From NCBI RefSeq assembly GCF_023544665.1, contig NZ_JAMJFL010000001.1:372001-436000 (forward strand): a DNA stretch of 64,000 nucleotides, read 5' to 3'. The translations under genes were made by a program, and so were the position numbers. The number at the start of each line of letters is the position of its first letter. The first letter of the stretch is position 1. Source of the stretch: Streptomyces sp. YS415. GTDB taxonomy: Bacteria; Actinomycetota; Actinomycetes; Streptomycetales; Streptomycetaceae. This document shows positions 28,923 through 36,471 of this stretch, piece after piece. Under the pieces are notes generated by a model. The model did no database searches and was not told where the DNA came from. It saw only the letters and a list, made by a program, of their open reading frames with translations.

Positions 28923-29105
28923 GTGAACAGGCGAACGGTGCTTGAGCGCTTTCCCGCCGGCGGTCCGCGAGGCTCGTGGCCGGCGGAGGAGTTCGCGCAG
29001 GCGCGGCGTCGGGAAGGCCTGGACGCCGAGGTCGTGATGGACCTGGCGACGGACACCTTCCTGGTGATCGTGCGCAGTGAGATGACCGTGGACGCGGCCG
29101 CCTGA
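28923..29105 (+). CDS. Small hypothetical protein, 60 residues
   Basis: Starts with GTG behind GGAGGTGCAGG, a strong ribosome site. The sequence has a polar first half (RRTVLERFPAGGPRGSWPAEEF) and a C-terminal strand-rich half (DAEVVMDLATDTFLVIVRSEM). No domain recognised. It lies between DUF899 and the WhiJ-like cassette. The 155-base gap upstream contains TTCACC-N6-GGTGAA (28808-28825), a possible operator, and a CTTCGCGAAG palindrome (28855-28864). Confidence 0.6.
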   Translation: MNRRTVLERFPAGGPRGSWPAEEFAQARRREGLDAEVVMDLATDTFLVIVRSEMTVDAAA

Positions 29106-29111
29106 ACGGCG

Positions 29112-29175
29112 GCCCGAAGGGGGCGCGGGGCACTGCGCGACCAGCCACGACGCAGCCGCGGACGGCAGGCCGTCC
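29112..29175. repeat. Streptomyces REP-like intergenic element, copy 2
   Basis: CCGAAGGGGGCGCGGGGCAC followed by TGCGCGACCAGCCACGACGC matches the same intergenic repeat family as 5955-6035. It separates the convergent 60-residue and 142-residue genes, where a bidirectional 3'-end signal would be expected. Confidence 0.6.
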
Positions 29176-29187
29176 TGCCGCGCAGCG

Positions 29188-29616
29188 CTACGCGCTGACC
29201 TGCCGGGCCCAGGGCGGATTCGTCCCCGTCAGCCGGCACAGCGCCAGATACAGCGGAATAGGCGGCGTGTAAGGCACCGCGCCCTCCGGCCGGTGGATCA
29301 GCCGGACCTCGTCGGGAACCACCGCGCCCGTCGCGTACCGACACGGCTCCGGCCACTCCAGCGCGTAGTCGGAGTCGGACGGGACGATCCACCACCAGTA
29401 CGCGTCATCGGCGTAGACGCATCCCACCTGGGGCAGCCGGGGCAGGATGAGCGGCCCGAGGCGTGCGGGGACGGCCACCGCGTCGAAACCCAGTGGCGTG
29501 CTCATGCCTTCCGGCACCGCCAGCCTCGACGGTTCGAGCCGCGGAGCGAGCCCGCGGCGAAGTCGGACCAATGTGTCCAGGTTCAGTACCTGACCGCCGC
29601 CGGACGTCACGCTCAC
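29188..29616 (-). CDS. Hypothetical protein, 142 residues
   Basis: Starts VSVTSGGGQVLNLDTLVRLRRG; a central ADDAYWWWIVPSDSDYALEWPEP block rich in Trp/Tyr and a C-terminal PYTPPIPLYLALCRLTG stand out. No domain recognised. The GTG overlaps the stop of the ATP-binding gene by 4 bases (GTGA), so it is translationally coupled to it. The position suggests it works with the HATPase protein, perhaps as its partner; this is inference. Confidence 0.65.
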   Translation of the reverse strand: MSVTSGGGQVLNLDTLVRLRRGLAPRLEPSRLAVPEGMSTPLGFDAVAVPARLGPLILPRLPQVGCVYADDAYWWWIVPSDSDYALEWPEPCRYATGAVVPDEVRLIHRPEGAVPYTPPIPLYLALCRLTGTNPPWARQVSA

Positions 29617-30215
29617 GCAGGCCCCCCGTCCTCGTCGTCGCCGTCGGATCCCCCGGCGGGACCGCCCGGCTTCGGCCGGGCCCCCCAGCCCAGGTCGTTG
29701 CGCGGCCCGGTGTCCTCGCGAGGCGTGTCCGCCTTGCGCGGCAGTTCCGCCCAGACGAGCAGGCCGGGCCCGTGCTCATGGGCGCCCCAGGAGTGACAGA
29801 GGGCGTCGACGAGGAGCAATCCCCTCCCGTGCTCCTCGTCGCCGCGCTGCGCCGCCGGGTGGGGCTCACCCGGTGCGCATCCCTGATCGCGCACGGCTAT
29901 TCGCACCAGTTCGTCGCCGTCGTGCAGCTCGCAGACGATGTGCCTGCTCGCCGTGTGCACGATGGCGTTGGTGACGAGTTCGGAGACCACCAGGGCCGCC
30001 GTGTCGCAGGTGTCCTCGCAGACCGACCAGCCGGTCAGCCGGGCCCTCGTCAGGCGTCTGGCCTGCGCGGGGGAACCCGGATGTGCGGCCAGCTCGAAAC
30101 GGAACCGGCGCTCGGCGGGACCCGGCTGAGGGCCTACCGACATGGCGGCGCCGAGGCCGGGCGGGCCTGCGGCGGCGTCTGTTCCTAAGGGCGCGGACGG
30201 AATCACGCTTGCCAC
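29613..30215 (-). CDS. RsbW-like ATP-binding protein (HATPase_c_2)
   Basis: 200 residues from the GTG at 30215. The GHKL N-box is ALVVSELVTNAIVHTASRHIV and the G-box is HGRGLLLVDALCHSWG; no histidine-kinase dimerisation or receiver domain is present. Such proteins act as anti-sigma-factor kinases or as partners of DUF397 proteins in Streptomyces. The C-terminal 40 residues are acidic/Gly-rich and probably disordered. The start is uncertain: TTG at 30242 and the ATG before SVGPQPG are alternatives. It is divergent from the XRE regulator, the arrangement seen at whiJ-type loci. Confidence 0.85.
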   Translation of the reverse strand: MASVIPSAPLGTDAAAGPPGLGAAMSVGPQPGPAERRFRFELAAHPGSPAQARRLTRARLTGWSVCEDTCDTAALVVSELVTNAIVHTASRHIVCELHDGDELVRIAVRDQGCAPGEPHPAAQRGDEEHGRGLLLVDALCHSWGAHEHGPGLLVWAELPRKADTPREDTGPRNDLGWGARPKPGGPAGGSDGDDEDGGPA

Positions 30216-30417
30216 TATCGCCCCGCCGTGAACACTTGGCAAGTGTCACTCTGAAAAATGCAGAGTGCTGTGTGACGCAGTGGATGGCCGTGGCACACTG
30301 CTCGCAACAGCATGTCGAGCGGCGCCAATTGGGATCGCCGGAGGTCTGTCCAGATCTTCGAATAGGTCTTCGAATGGCGCCGCAGGGCTGTCAGGATTCA
30401 TTGGTGGAGGTGGGAGC

Positions 30418-31278
30418 GTGAGCGAGCCGCGGTCCGCGCCGACGGTCGGCCAGGTCGTCCTCGGCCGGCGCCTGCTGGACCTGCGGGAACGCGCCGGGCT
30501 CAAGCGCGAGGAGGCCGCCCGCGTCCTGCGCGTCGCCCCCGCCACCGTCCGCCGGATGGAGATGGCCGAGGTCGGCCTGAAGATCCCGTACCTCCAGCTG
30601 CTTCTGAAGGCGTACGGGGTCGGCGACGAGGAGGCCGCGGCCTTCGTGCAGCTCGCCGAGGACGCCAACAAACCCGGCTGGTGGCAGCGGTTCCACGACA
30701 TCCTGCCGGGCTGGTTCTCGATGTACGTCAGCCTGGAGGGGGCCGCGAGCCTCATTCGGTCGTACGAGCCGCATTTCGTTCCCGGCCTGATGCAGACCGA
30801 GGACTACGCGCGCGGGGTGCTGCGCTCGGGCGCCATCGGCCAGACCGAGCCCGACGACATCGAGCGCCATGTGGCGCTGCGCATGCAACGCCAGGATCTG
30901 CTCACCCGGCCCGACGCCCCCCGCATGTGGGCGGTGATGGACGAGACCGTGCTGCGCCGCCAGGTCGGCGGCCCGGAGGTGATGCGTGCCCAGATCGACC
31001 GGTTGCTCGAGATGACGGAGCTGCCCAATGTGACGTTGCAGGTCGCCCCGTTCGAGAGCGGGCCGCATCCGGGCACGTACGGGCCGTTCGTGCTGTTCCG
31101 ATTCGCCATGTCAGAACTGCCGGACATGGTCTACAGCGAGTACCTGACCGGCGCCGTCTACCTGGACGCGCGCTCCGAGGTGGCGACCCACCTGGAGGTC
31201 ATGGACCGCATGGCGGCGCAGGCCGCTACGGCGCATCGCACGAAGGAGATCCTCCGGGATCTCCGCAAGGAGCTGTGA
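30418..31278 (+). CDS. XRE-family regulator with DUF5753 (WhiJ-like)
   Basis: 286 residues from the GTG at 30418, behind GGAGGTGGG. An N-terminal helix-turn-helix (about 10-70: LGRRLLDLRERAGLKREEAARVLRVAPATVRRMEM) is followed by DUF5753: IRSYEPHFVPGLMQTEDYARGVL, MWAVMDETVLRRQVGGPEVMRAQI, NVTLQVAPFESGPHPGTYGPFVLFRF. Proteins of this type pair with a small DUF397 protein that relieves their repression. The following DUF397 gene starts right after this stop codon. Probably regulates development or secondary metabolism; targets unknown. Confidence 0.92.
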   Translation: MSEPRSAPTVGQVVLGRRLLDLRERAGLKREEAARVLRVAPATVRRMEMAEVGLKIPYLQLLLKAYGVGDEEAAAFVQLAEDANKPGWWQRFHDILPGWFSMYVSLEGAASLIRSYEPHFVPGLMQTEDYARGVLRSGAIGQTEPDDIERHVALRMQRQDLLTRPDAPRMWAVMDETVLRRQVGGPEVMRAQIDRLLEMTELPNVTLQVAPFESGPHPGTYGPFVLFRFAMSELPDMVYSEYLTGAVYLDARSEVATHLEVMDRMAAQAATAHRTKEILRDLRKEL

Positions 31279-31533
31279 ATGGATCGCATCAAGCCGCGGA
31301 TACCCGTCTACAACGGCATGCCCGCGCGGGAGTTGGGCAGCGAGGGCTGGCACAAGCCGTGGAGCGGCGGTAACGGCGGCAACTGCCTGGAGGCGATGAA
31401 GCTTGCCGACGGCCGGATCGCCGTCCGTCAGTCGACGGACCCGGACGGACCGGCGCTGATCTACACCACCGACGAGATGACGGCCTTCATCGAGGGCGCC
31501 AAGGCGGGGGTGGCCGACTTCCTGATCTCCTGA
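31279..31533 (+). CDS. DUF397 protein, partner of the XRE regulator
   Basis: 84 residues. The DUF397 signature is SEGWHKPWSGGNGGNCLEAMKLADGRIAVRQSTDPDGPALIYTTDEMTAFI: here the usual W-K-S-S-x-S...N-C-V-E pattern is WHKPWSGGNGGNCLE. The ATG directly abuts the regulator's stop codon, so the two are translationally coupled. In the whiJ system the equivalent small protein binds the XRE protein and modulates DNA binding. Confidence 0.92.
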   Translation: MDRIKPRIPVYNGMPARELGSEGWHKPWSGGNGGNCLEAMKLADGRIAVRQSTDPDGPALIYTTDEMTAFIEGAKAGVADFLIS

Positions 31534-31628
31534 GGCAGTTCCCTCATCGGGTGTGCCGGTTGCCTTGCTAAGACGCTGAGTTGCTGACTGATGAAAAGCG
31601 CGGGGAAGCGCGGGGAGGCGCGGGACGC

Positions 31629-31947
31629 TCAGAACCAGGACATGATCCGGCGCGGGGCGTCGACCACGCGGCTGACGACCACCACCGGCAGCGGCGGCTG
31701 CTCCGCCTTGCTGGACCTGAGGTTCAGCCCGTAGTAGATCTGCTCGATCGACGGCGGTCCGACCGCGAGGTTGCGCCGGACCGCGGATCGTCCTCGGCTC
31801 CGCTCAGGATCACGAAACCCGGCAGCACCGGCAGCCCGGCACCGGCCGCGCGGGCCAGATTCGCGGCTCCAGGCCGAGGACCACCCCGCGCCGGGGCGCG
31901 TCCCCGTCGCGCGCGCCTTCTCCGTGGCGTTCATCGAGCGTCGTCAT
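31629..31947 (-). pseudogene. Decayed PEP-synthase/pyruvate-phosphate-dikinase-like gene
   Basis: From an ATG at 31947 behind TGGAGGGT, the frame reads MTTLDERHGEGARDG... VVLGLE, then breaks. One base restored after GAG would continue as AANLARAAGAGLPVLPGFVI, the characteristic start of the PEP/pyruvate-binding domain. This second frame runs only to about SGAEDDPRSGA before a stop, and a third frame (GPPSIEQIYYGLNLR... ending RRIMSWF) covers the 3' end. Normal family members have several hundred residues, so most of the gene is gone. The rest of 31534-32143 has no credible gene. Confidence 0.6.
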
Positions 31948-32143
31948 CGAGCACCCTCCAGGACCGGCCGCCAACAGGGGGGACGCGCGGGGTGGGCCCT
32001 GCGCCTGACGGCGGAACGAAGGATGGGACGGACCACGGCCGAGCCGGATCGACACGACAGCGGTACGCCTCCTGCTCCGTGATCCCACCGCTGCTCCCGT
32101 CCGTGCAGCCCGGAAGCCGCTTTTCGGACACACCGGAACGGAT

Positions 32144-33565
32144 TCACGGATCCGGAAACGTGGCGCAGAGCGCGTCCAGAGCGGCCGTATAGGCGTGCTC
32201 GGAGGGCGTGGCATAGCCGACGACCAGCCCGTCATGGGCCGGTACGGCGGTCTCCGCGGCGCCCGGGTGCCGGAACGCGGCGAGCCCGTCGAGGGCCACG
32301 CCGAGCCGCCCGGCCCGCTCGACGGTGGCCGCCTCCGTCCCCGGCGGCAGCCGCAGCACCGCGTGCAGCCCGGCCGCCACCCCGGTGACCTCGACGTGCG
32401 GCGCCCGTGCGGCGAGCGCCGCGACGAGCCGGTCCCGGCGGTGGCGGTACCGCTGCCGCATGCGCCGCACATGACGGTCGTAGGACCCGCGCGCGAGCAA
32501 GTCGGCAAGGCAGAGCTGGTCGAGCACGCTCGCCCAGGCCTCCCGTTCGCCCTTGGCCGCCAGCACGCCCTCGACGTACTCCCCGGGCAGCACCATCCAG
32601 CCCAGGCGGACCGCCGGGGACAGGCTCTTGCTGACGGACCCGACGAAGATCACCCGCTCGGGGTCGAGCCCCTGCACGGCGCCGACGGGCTTGCGGTCGT
32701 AACGGAACTCCCCGTCGTAGTCGTCCTCCACGACCACCGCCCCACGCGCGCGTGCCCAGTCGATCACCGCGGCGCGGCGGTCGGCGTGCAGCGGGCCGCC
32801 GGTCGGGAACTGGTGCGCGGGCGTGAGCAGGACGCCGCGTTCGCGGGTGAGCCGGTCGACCCGGGCGCCGTCCTCGTCGAGAGGCAGCGGTACGGTCCGC
32901 ACCCCGGCGCCGGTCAGCAGCTCCCGGTGGAAGGGCAGCCCGTACGCCTCCACGGCCAGCGGACCGCGCAGCACGCGCCCCTCGAAGAGCAGCCGCAGCG
33001 CGTGCGCGAAGCCGGAGCAGATCACGATCCGGTCCGGATCGCAGCGGACGCCACGCGCGCGTGCGAGGTACTCCGCCAGCGCCTCCCGCAGCTCGATCCG
33101 CCCGGCCGGGTCCCCGGGCCCGAACACCTCGTTGGGGGCCTGCTGCACGGCCCGCCGGTAGGAGGCGAGCCAGTCCGCGCGCGGGAAGCCCGACACGTCC
33201 GGGGTGCCCTGCCGCAGGTCGTGGCGCGGGCCACGCGCGCGTGGAGGGGCCTTCACCGGCGTTTTCACGGCGTGTCGCAGCGGCTCGGCCCGTTCGGCGA
33301 CCTGTGTGCCCGAGCCCTGGCGTGCGGTGAGCCAGCCCTCGGCGACGAGCTCCGCGTACGCGTCGGCCACGGTGTTCCGGGCGACACCCAGGTCGGCGGC
33401 GAGCGACCGGTAGGGCGGAAGCCGGGTGCCGGGGGCGAGCCGGCCGCTGCGTACGGCGTCGCGCAGGGCACGGATCAGGGCGGCCCGTCTGCCGCCGGGA
33501 CCGGACAGCTCCAGATGCAGGTCGGCGCCGATCCGCTCCGCGGAATTGACCCATGATTCGGACAC
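32144..33565 (-). CDS. MocR/PdxR-family transcriptional regulator
   Basis: 473 residues from the GTG at 33565. An N-terminal GntR-type winged helix (about 20-90: ALIRALRDAVRSGRLAPGTRLPPYRSLAADLGVARNTVADAYAELVAEGWL) is fused to a fold-I aminotransferase domain. The PLP lysine is in FVGSVSKSLSPAVRLGWMV, and VVVEDDYDGEFRYDRKP is the usual cofactor-contact motif. It probably senses PLP or a PLP adduct. It is divergent from the AhpD-like gene with only 46 bases between, implying direct control of that gene and itself. The transcript may be leaderless. Three CACGCGCGCGTG palindromes lie inside. Confidence 0.93.
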   Translation of the reverse strand: MSESWVNSAERIGADLHLELSGPGGRRAALIRALRDAVRSGRLAPGTRLPPYRSLAADLGVARNTVADAYAELVAEGWLTARQGSGTQVAERAEPLRHAVKTPVKAPPRARGPRHDLRQGTPDVSGFPRADWLASYRRAVQQAPNEVFGPGDPAGRIELREALAEYLARARGVRCDPDRIVICSGFAHALRLLFEGRVLRGPLAVEAYGLPFHRELLTGAGVRTVPLPLDEDGARVDRLTRERGVLLTPAHQFPTGGPLHADRRAAVIDWARARGAVVVEDDYDGEFRYDRKPVGAVQGLDPERVIFVGSVSKSLSPAVRLGWMVLPGEYVEGVLAAKGEREAWASVLDQLCLADLLARGSYDRHVRRMRQRYRHRRDRLVAALAARAPHVEVTGVAAGLHAVLRLPPGTEAATVERAGRLGVALDGLAAFRHPGAAETAVPAHDGLVVGYATPSEHAYTAALDALCATFPDP

Positions 33566-33573
33566 GAAAATGC

Positions 33574-33605
33574 ACCCTACAGGGGGTCTTTCGGAACCGT
33601 AGGTT
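33574..33605. promoter_or_regulatory. Back-to-back promoters and CCTAC/GTAGG inverted repeat
   Basis: The 46-base gap holds CCTAC (33576-33580) and GTAGG (33599-33603). Leftward TAGGGT (33574-33579) lies 8 bases before the MocR GTG; rightward TAGGTT (33600-33605) lies 6 bases before the AhpD-like ATG. Both could be -10 boxes of nearly leaderless transcripts, with the repeat as the MocR operator. Confidence 0.45.
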
Positions 33606-33611
33606 GAAGGC

Positions 33612-34088
33612 ATGACGACGCACACGCCGGTCGGGGCGAAGACGCCCCGCATGAACTTCGCCCAGACGGCCCCGAAGGTCTACCGTGCCCTCATCGGCTT
33701 CGACGCCGCGGCCCGCGAGGGCCTGGACCCGACGCTCGTGGAGCTGGTCCAGATCCGCGCCTCGCTCCTCAACAACTGCGCGTACTGCCTGCACATGCAC
33801 ACCAACGACGCCCGCAAGGCCGGTGAGAGCGAGGACCGGCTGCACATGGTGGCGGTCTGGCGGGAGGCCCGGCACTTCTTCACCGAGCGCGAGCAGGCGG
33901 CGCTGGCGCTGACGGAGGCGGTGACGCTGGTCGCCGAGGGCGGTGTCCCGGACGCCGTCTACGCCGAGGCCGCGGCCCATTTCGACGAGGAGGAACTGGC
34001 CCGGGTGCTGGCCCTCGTCTTCACGATCAACACCTGGAACCGGATGGCGCTGGCCACCGGAAAGGTGGCGGGGACGGACGAGCGGTAG
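33612..34088 (+). CDS. Carboxymuconolactone decarboxylase/AhpD-like protein
   Basis: 158 residues. The CMD/AhpD core is LVELVQIRASLLNNCAYCLHMHTNDARKAGE: the CxxC and following His form the thiol-based active site of AhpD-like alkylhydroperoxidases. The N-terminal MNFAQTAPKVYRALIGFD and C-terminal VLALVFTINTWNRMALAT match the usual family pattern. It probably reduces peroxides. The divergent MocR regulator is its likely controller. Confidence 0.92.
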   Translation: MTTHTPVGAKTPRMNFAQTAPKVYRALIGFDAAAREGLDPTLVELVQIRASLLNNCAYCLHMHTNDARKAGESEDRLHMVAVWREARHFFTEREQAALALTEAVTLVAEGGVPDAVYAEAAAHFDEEELARVLALVFTINTWNRMALATGKVAGTDER

Positions 34089-34098
34089 GCCCGGCCCC

Positions 34099-34251
34099 GG
34101 TGCGGGGAGCTGCATGGTCATCGGATGGTCGTGCGGTGAGGTCGGCGCCGGTGCGAGGAGCTGCACGGTCATCGGGCGGTCGTGCGGTGAGGTCGGCGCC
34201 GGTGCGGGGACCTACACGGTCATCGGCCGGTCGTACGGCGAGATCGGCGCC
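34099..34251. repeat. Three 51-bp tandem repeats at the gltD 3' end
   Basis: Units at 34099-34149, 34150-34200 and 34201-34251, each beginning GGTGCGRGGA and ending TCGGCGCC. The innermost unit contains the gltD stop codon and its last 11 codons (PISPYDRPMTV); the outer two are diverging copies beyond the stop. The unit is 17 codons long. Confidence 0.85.
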
Positions 34252-35699
34252 GGCAGCCGCGAACTCCCCGTCAGATAGCGGTCCACCGCCGCGGCCGCCG
34301 CCCGCCCCTCCGCGATCGCCCACACGATCAGCGACTGGCCCCGGGCGGCGTCCCCGGCGGCGAACACCCCGGGGACGTTGGTGGCGAAGCCCACGTCCCG
34401 CGCGATCGTGCCGCGGGGCTCCAGCGCAAGACCCAGCTGCCCGATCAGCCCGTCCTGCCGGTCGGGCCCCGAGAAGCCGAGCGCCAGCAGGATCAGATCG
34501 GCCGGAATGGCCCGTCCGGTGCCGGGCAGCGGGCGGCGGCTCGAGTCGACCTCGACCAGGTGCAGGGACCGTACCCGCCCCTCCGCGTCCCCCGTGAAGC
34601 GCAGCGTCGACGCCGCGAACAGCCGCGCGTCCGCGTCCGCCGCGGGGGCGGTCCGCAGCGCCCCGGCCTCCTCGTGGGCCGCCGAGAGCCGGTAGATCCT
34701 CGGATACGTCGGCCAGGGCTCGGAGTCGTCGTCGCGCTCGGCGCCGGGCTGGGCGTAGATGTCGAGCTGGGTCACCGAGGCGGCGCCCTCCCGCACCGCC
34801 GTGCCCAGGCAGTCGGCGCCGGTGTCCCCGCCGCCGACGATGACGACATGCTTCCCGGCGGCGGACATCGGCGATGCCTGGATATCGCCCTCGCACACCC
34901 GGTTGGCCAGCGGCAGATACTCCATGGCCTGGTGGATCCCGGCCAACTCGCGCCCGGGTACGTCCAGTTCACGCCACGCGGTCGCGCCGGTGGCGAGCAG
35001 CACGGCGTCGTAGCGCGTACGCAGCTCGTCCGCCGCGATGTCCCGCCCGACGACCGTCGAGGTACGGAACCTCGTCCCCTCGGCCCGCATCTGCTCGACC
35101 CGCCGCTCCAGCTGGGCCTTCTCCATCTTGAACTCGGGGATGCCGTACCGCATCAGCCCGCCGATCCGGTCGTCCTTCTCGTACACGACGACCGTGTGCC
35201 CGGCCCGGGTCAGCTGCTGTGCCGCCGCGAGCCCCGTGGGCCCCGACCCGATCACCGCGACGGTCCGTCCCGACAGCCGGTCCGGCGGCCGAGGCGGGGC
35301 GAACCCCAGCTCCCAGGCGCGGTCGGCGATCGCGCACTCGACGTTCTTGATGGTGACCGCGGGCTGATTGATGGCGAGCACACACCCCGCCTCGCAGGGC
35401 GCCGGGCACAACCGGCCGGTGAACTCGGGGAAGTTGTTGGTGGCGTGCAGCCGGTCGGCGGCCGCCCGCCAGTCCTCCCTCGACACCAGGTCGTTCCACT
35501 CGGGGATCAGATTGCCGAGCGGACAGGCGTCGTGGCAGAACGGGATCCCGCAGTCCATGCACCGGTCGGCCTGCTTGCTGACGATGGGCAGCAGCGCGCC
35601 GGGGACGTACACCTCGTCCCAGTCCCTGACCCGCTCCTCGACCGGCCGGCGGGGCCAGTCCTGGCGGGGTGTGGTCATGAATCCCTTGGGATCGGCCAT
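34212..35699 (-). CDS. gltD: Glutamate synthase small subunit-type oxidoreductase (orphan GltD)
   Basis: 495 residues. N-terminal [4Fe-4S] motifs: CMDCGIPFCHDACPLGNLIPEWNDLV and CPAPCEAGCVLAINQPAVTIKNVE. FAD site VAVIGSGPTGLAAAQQLTRAGH; NADPH site HVVIVGGGDTGADCLGTAVREGA; C-terminal FAD contact VPGVFAAGDAARGQSLIVWAIAEG. It would pass electrons from NADPH to glutamate synthase or another acceptor. No gltB large subunit lies next to it, so it may serve a distant GltB or a different partner. The ATG at 35699 follows GAGGGAG; homologues begin MADPKGFM. Confidence 0.92.
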   Translation of the reverse strand: MADPKGFMTTPRQDWPRRPVEERVRDWDEVYVPGALLPIVSKQADRCMDCGIPFCHDACPLGNLIPEWNDLVSREDWRAAADRLHATNNFPEFTGRLCPAPCEAGCVLAINQPAVTIKNVECAIADRAWELGFAPPRPPDRLSGRTVAVIGSGPTGLAAAQQLTRAGHTVVVYEKDDRIGGLMRYGIPEFKMEKAQLERRVEQMRAEGTRFRTSTVVGRDIAADELRTRYDAVLLATGATAWRELDVPGRELAGIHQAMEYLPLANRVCEGDIQASPMSAAGKHVVIVGGGDTGADCLGTAVREGAASVTQLDIYAQPGAERDDDSEPWPTYPRIYRLSAAHEEAGALRTAPAADADARLFAASTLRFTGDAEGRVRSLHLVEVDSSRRPLPGTGRAIPADLILLALGFSGPDRQDGLIGQLGLALEPRGTIARDVGFATNVPGVFAAGDAARGQSLIVWAIAEGRAAAAAVDRYLTGSSRLPAPISPYDRPMTV

Positions 35700-35791
35700 G
35701 GCCGTCTCCCTCGCGTGCGGAGCGGGGCCGTACGTCATCGGGCGGCACTCTTCCGGCCACGATACGTCTCATCAGCCCCTTGCGCTCTCGC

Positions 35792-36271
35792 TCAGGCCAG
35801 CGCCAGGACGTAGCAGATCGCGGCGGCGGCCGAAGCGACCGTGCGGACGTGGTTCCAGGCCGTCCACTCCCGCACGTACCCGGTCCAGTACGCGGCGGCC
35901 TCGCGGGTGCCCGCCTCCACCTTCACCAGCGCGTCGTTGCGGGGCACGTTGGCGAGCACGGTCACCCCGAACGAGCCGAACAGGTACAACGCGCTGCCCA
36001 GCAGCAGCTCCACGGTCCCCTCGTCCGGCCACACCACGAACGTCACCACGGCGAGCACGGCGCACAGCACCGCCGAGCCGATGAACACGGCCATGAAGGC
36101 GGGGGTCACCGCGGCCACGTTGATCGCCTGCATCGCGGCGACGCCCTGCGCGGGCGGCAGCGCGGCGAGCCCCTTCATCACGAAGGTGGAGAACGCGCAG
36201 AACGCCCCGGCCACCAGCCCCGTCCCCAGCACACCCAGCACGGTCAGCACGAAAAACGGTCCATCGATCAT
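35792..36271 (-). CDS. DUF1772 family membrane protein
   Basis: 159 residues. Four hydrophobic segments: FFVLTVLGVLGTGLVAGAFCAF, FMAVFIGSAVLCAVLAVVTFVVW, LLGSALYLFGSFGVTVLANV and TVASAAAAICYVLAL. The NVPRNDAL motif between helices 3 and 4 and EWTAWNHVR before helix 4 are the DUF1772 (anthrone oxygenase-like) hallmarks. Bacterial members have no proven activity. GGGGAG precedes the ATG. Confidence 0.9.
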   Translation of the reverse strand: MIDGPFFVLTVLGVLGTGLVAGAFCAFSTFVMKGLAALPPAQGVAAMQAINVAAVTPAFMAVFIGSAVLCAVLAVVTFVVWPDEGTVELLLGSALYLFGSFGVTVLANVPRNDALVKVEAGTREAAAYWTGYVREWTAWNHVRTVASAAAAICYVLALA

Positions 36272-36471
36272 GACGACGTCAACTCCCCGGTTCCGCCGGG
36301 ATCCTCCCCGGTACCACCTGTCACCACAAGTGAAATAGCCGGCGCCGCCGCTTCCCATGGCCGAGCGCCGCGAGGGCATACGCGAGAGTCCAGACGGGTG
36401 AGGGTCGGTTCTCCGGGCGGGTCGTCGGGGGAGCGCTGGGCGCGTGCCGGGCGGGTCTACCGGTGGGCCGT

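Noticed and set aside
34099..34251. 51-bp tandem repeats as a CRISPR array
   Set aside because: Units are contiguous and without unique spacers, one is coding, and no cas genes are present.
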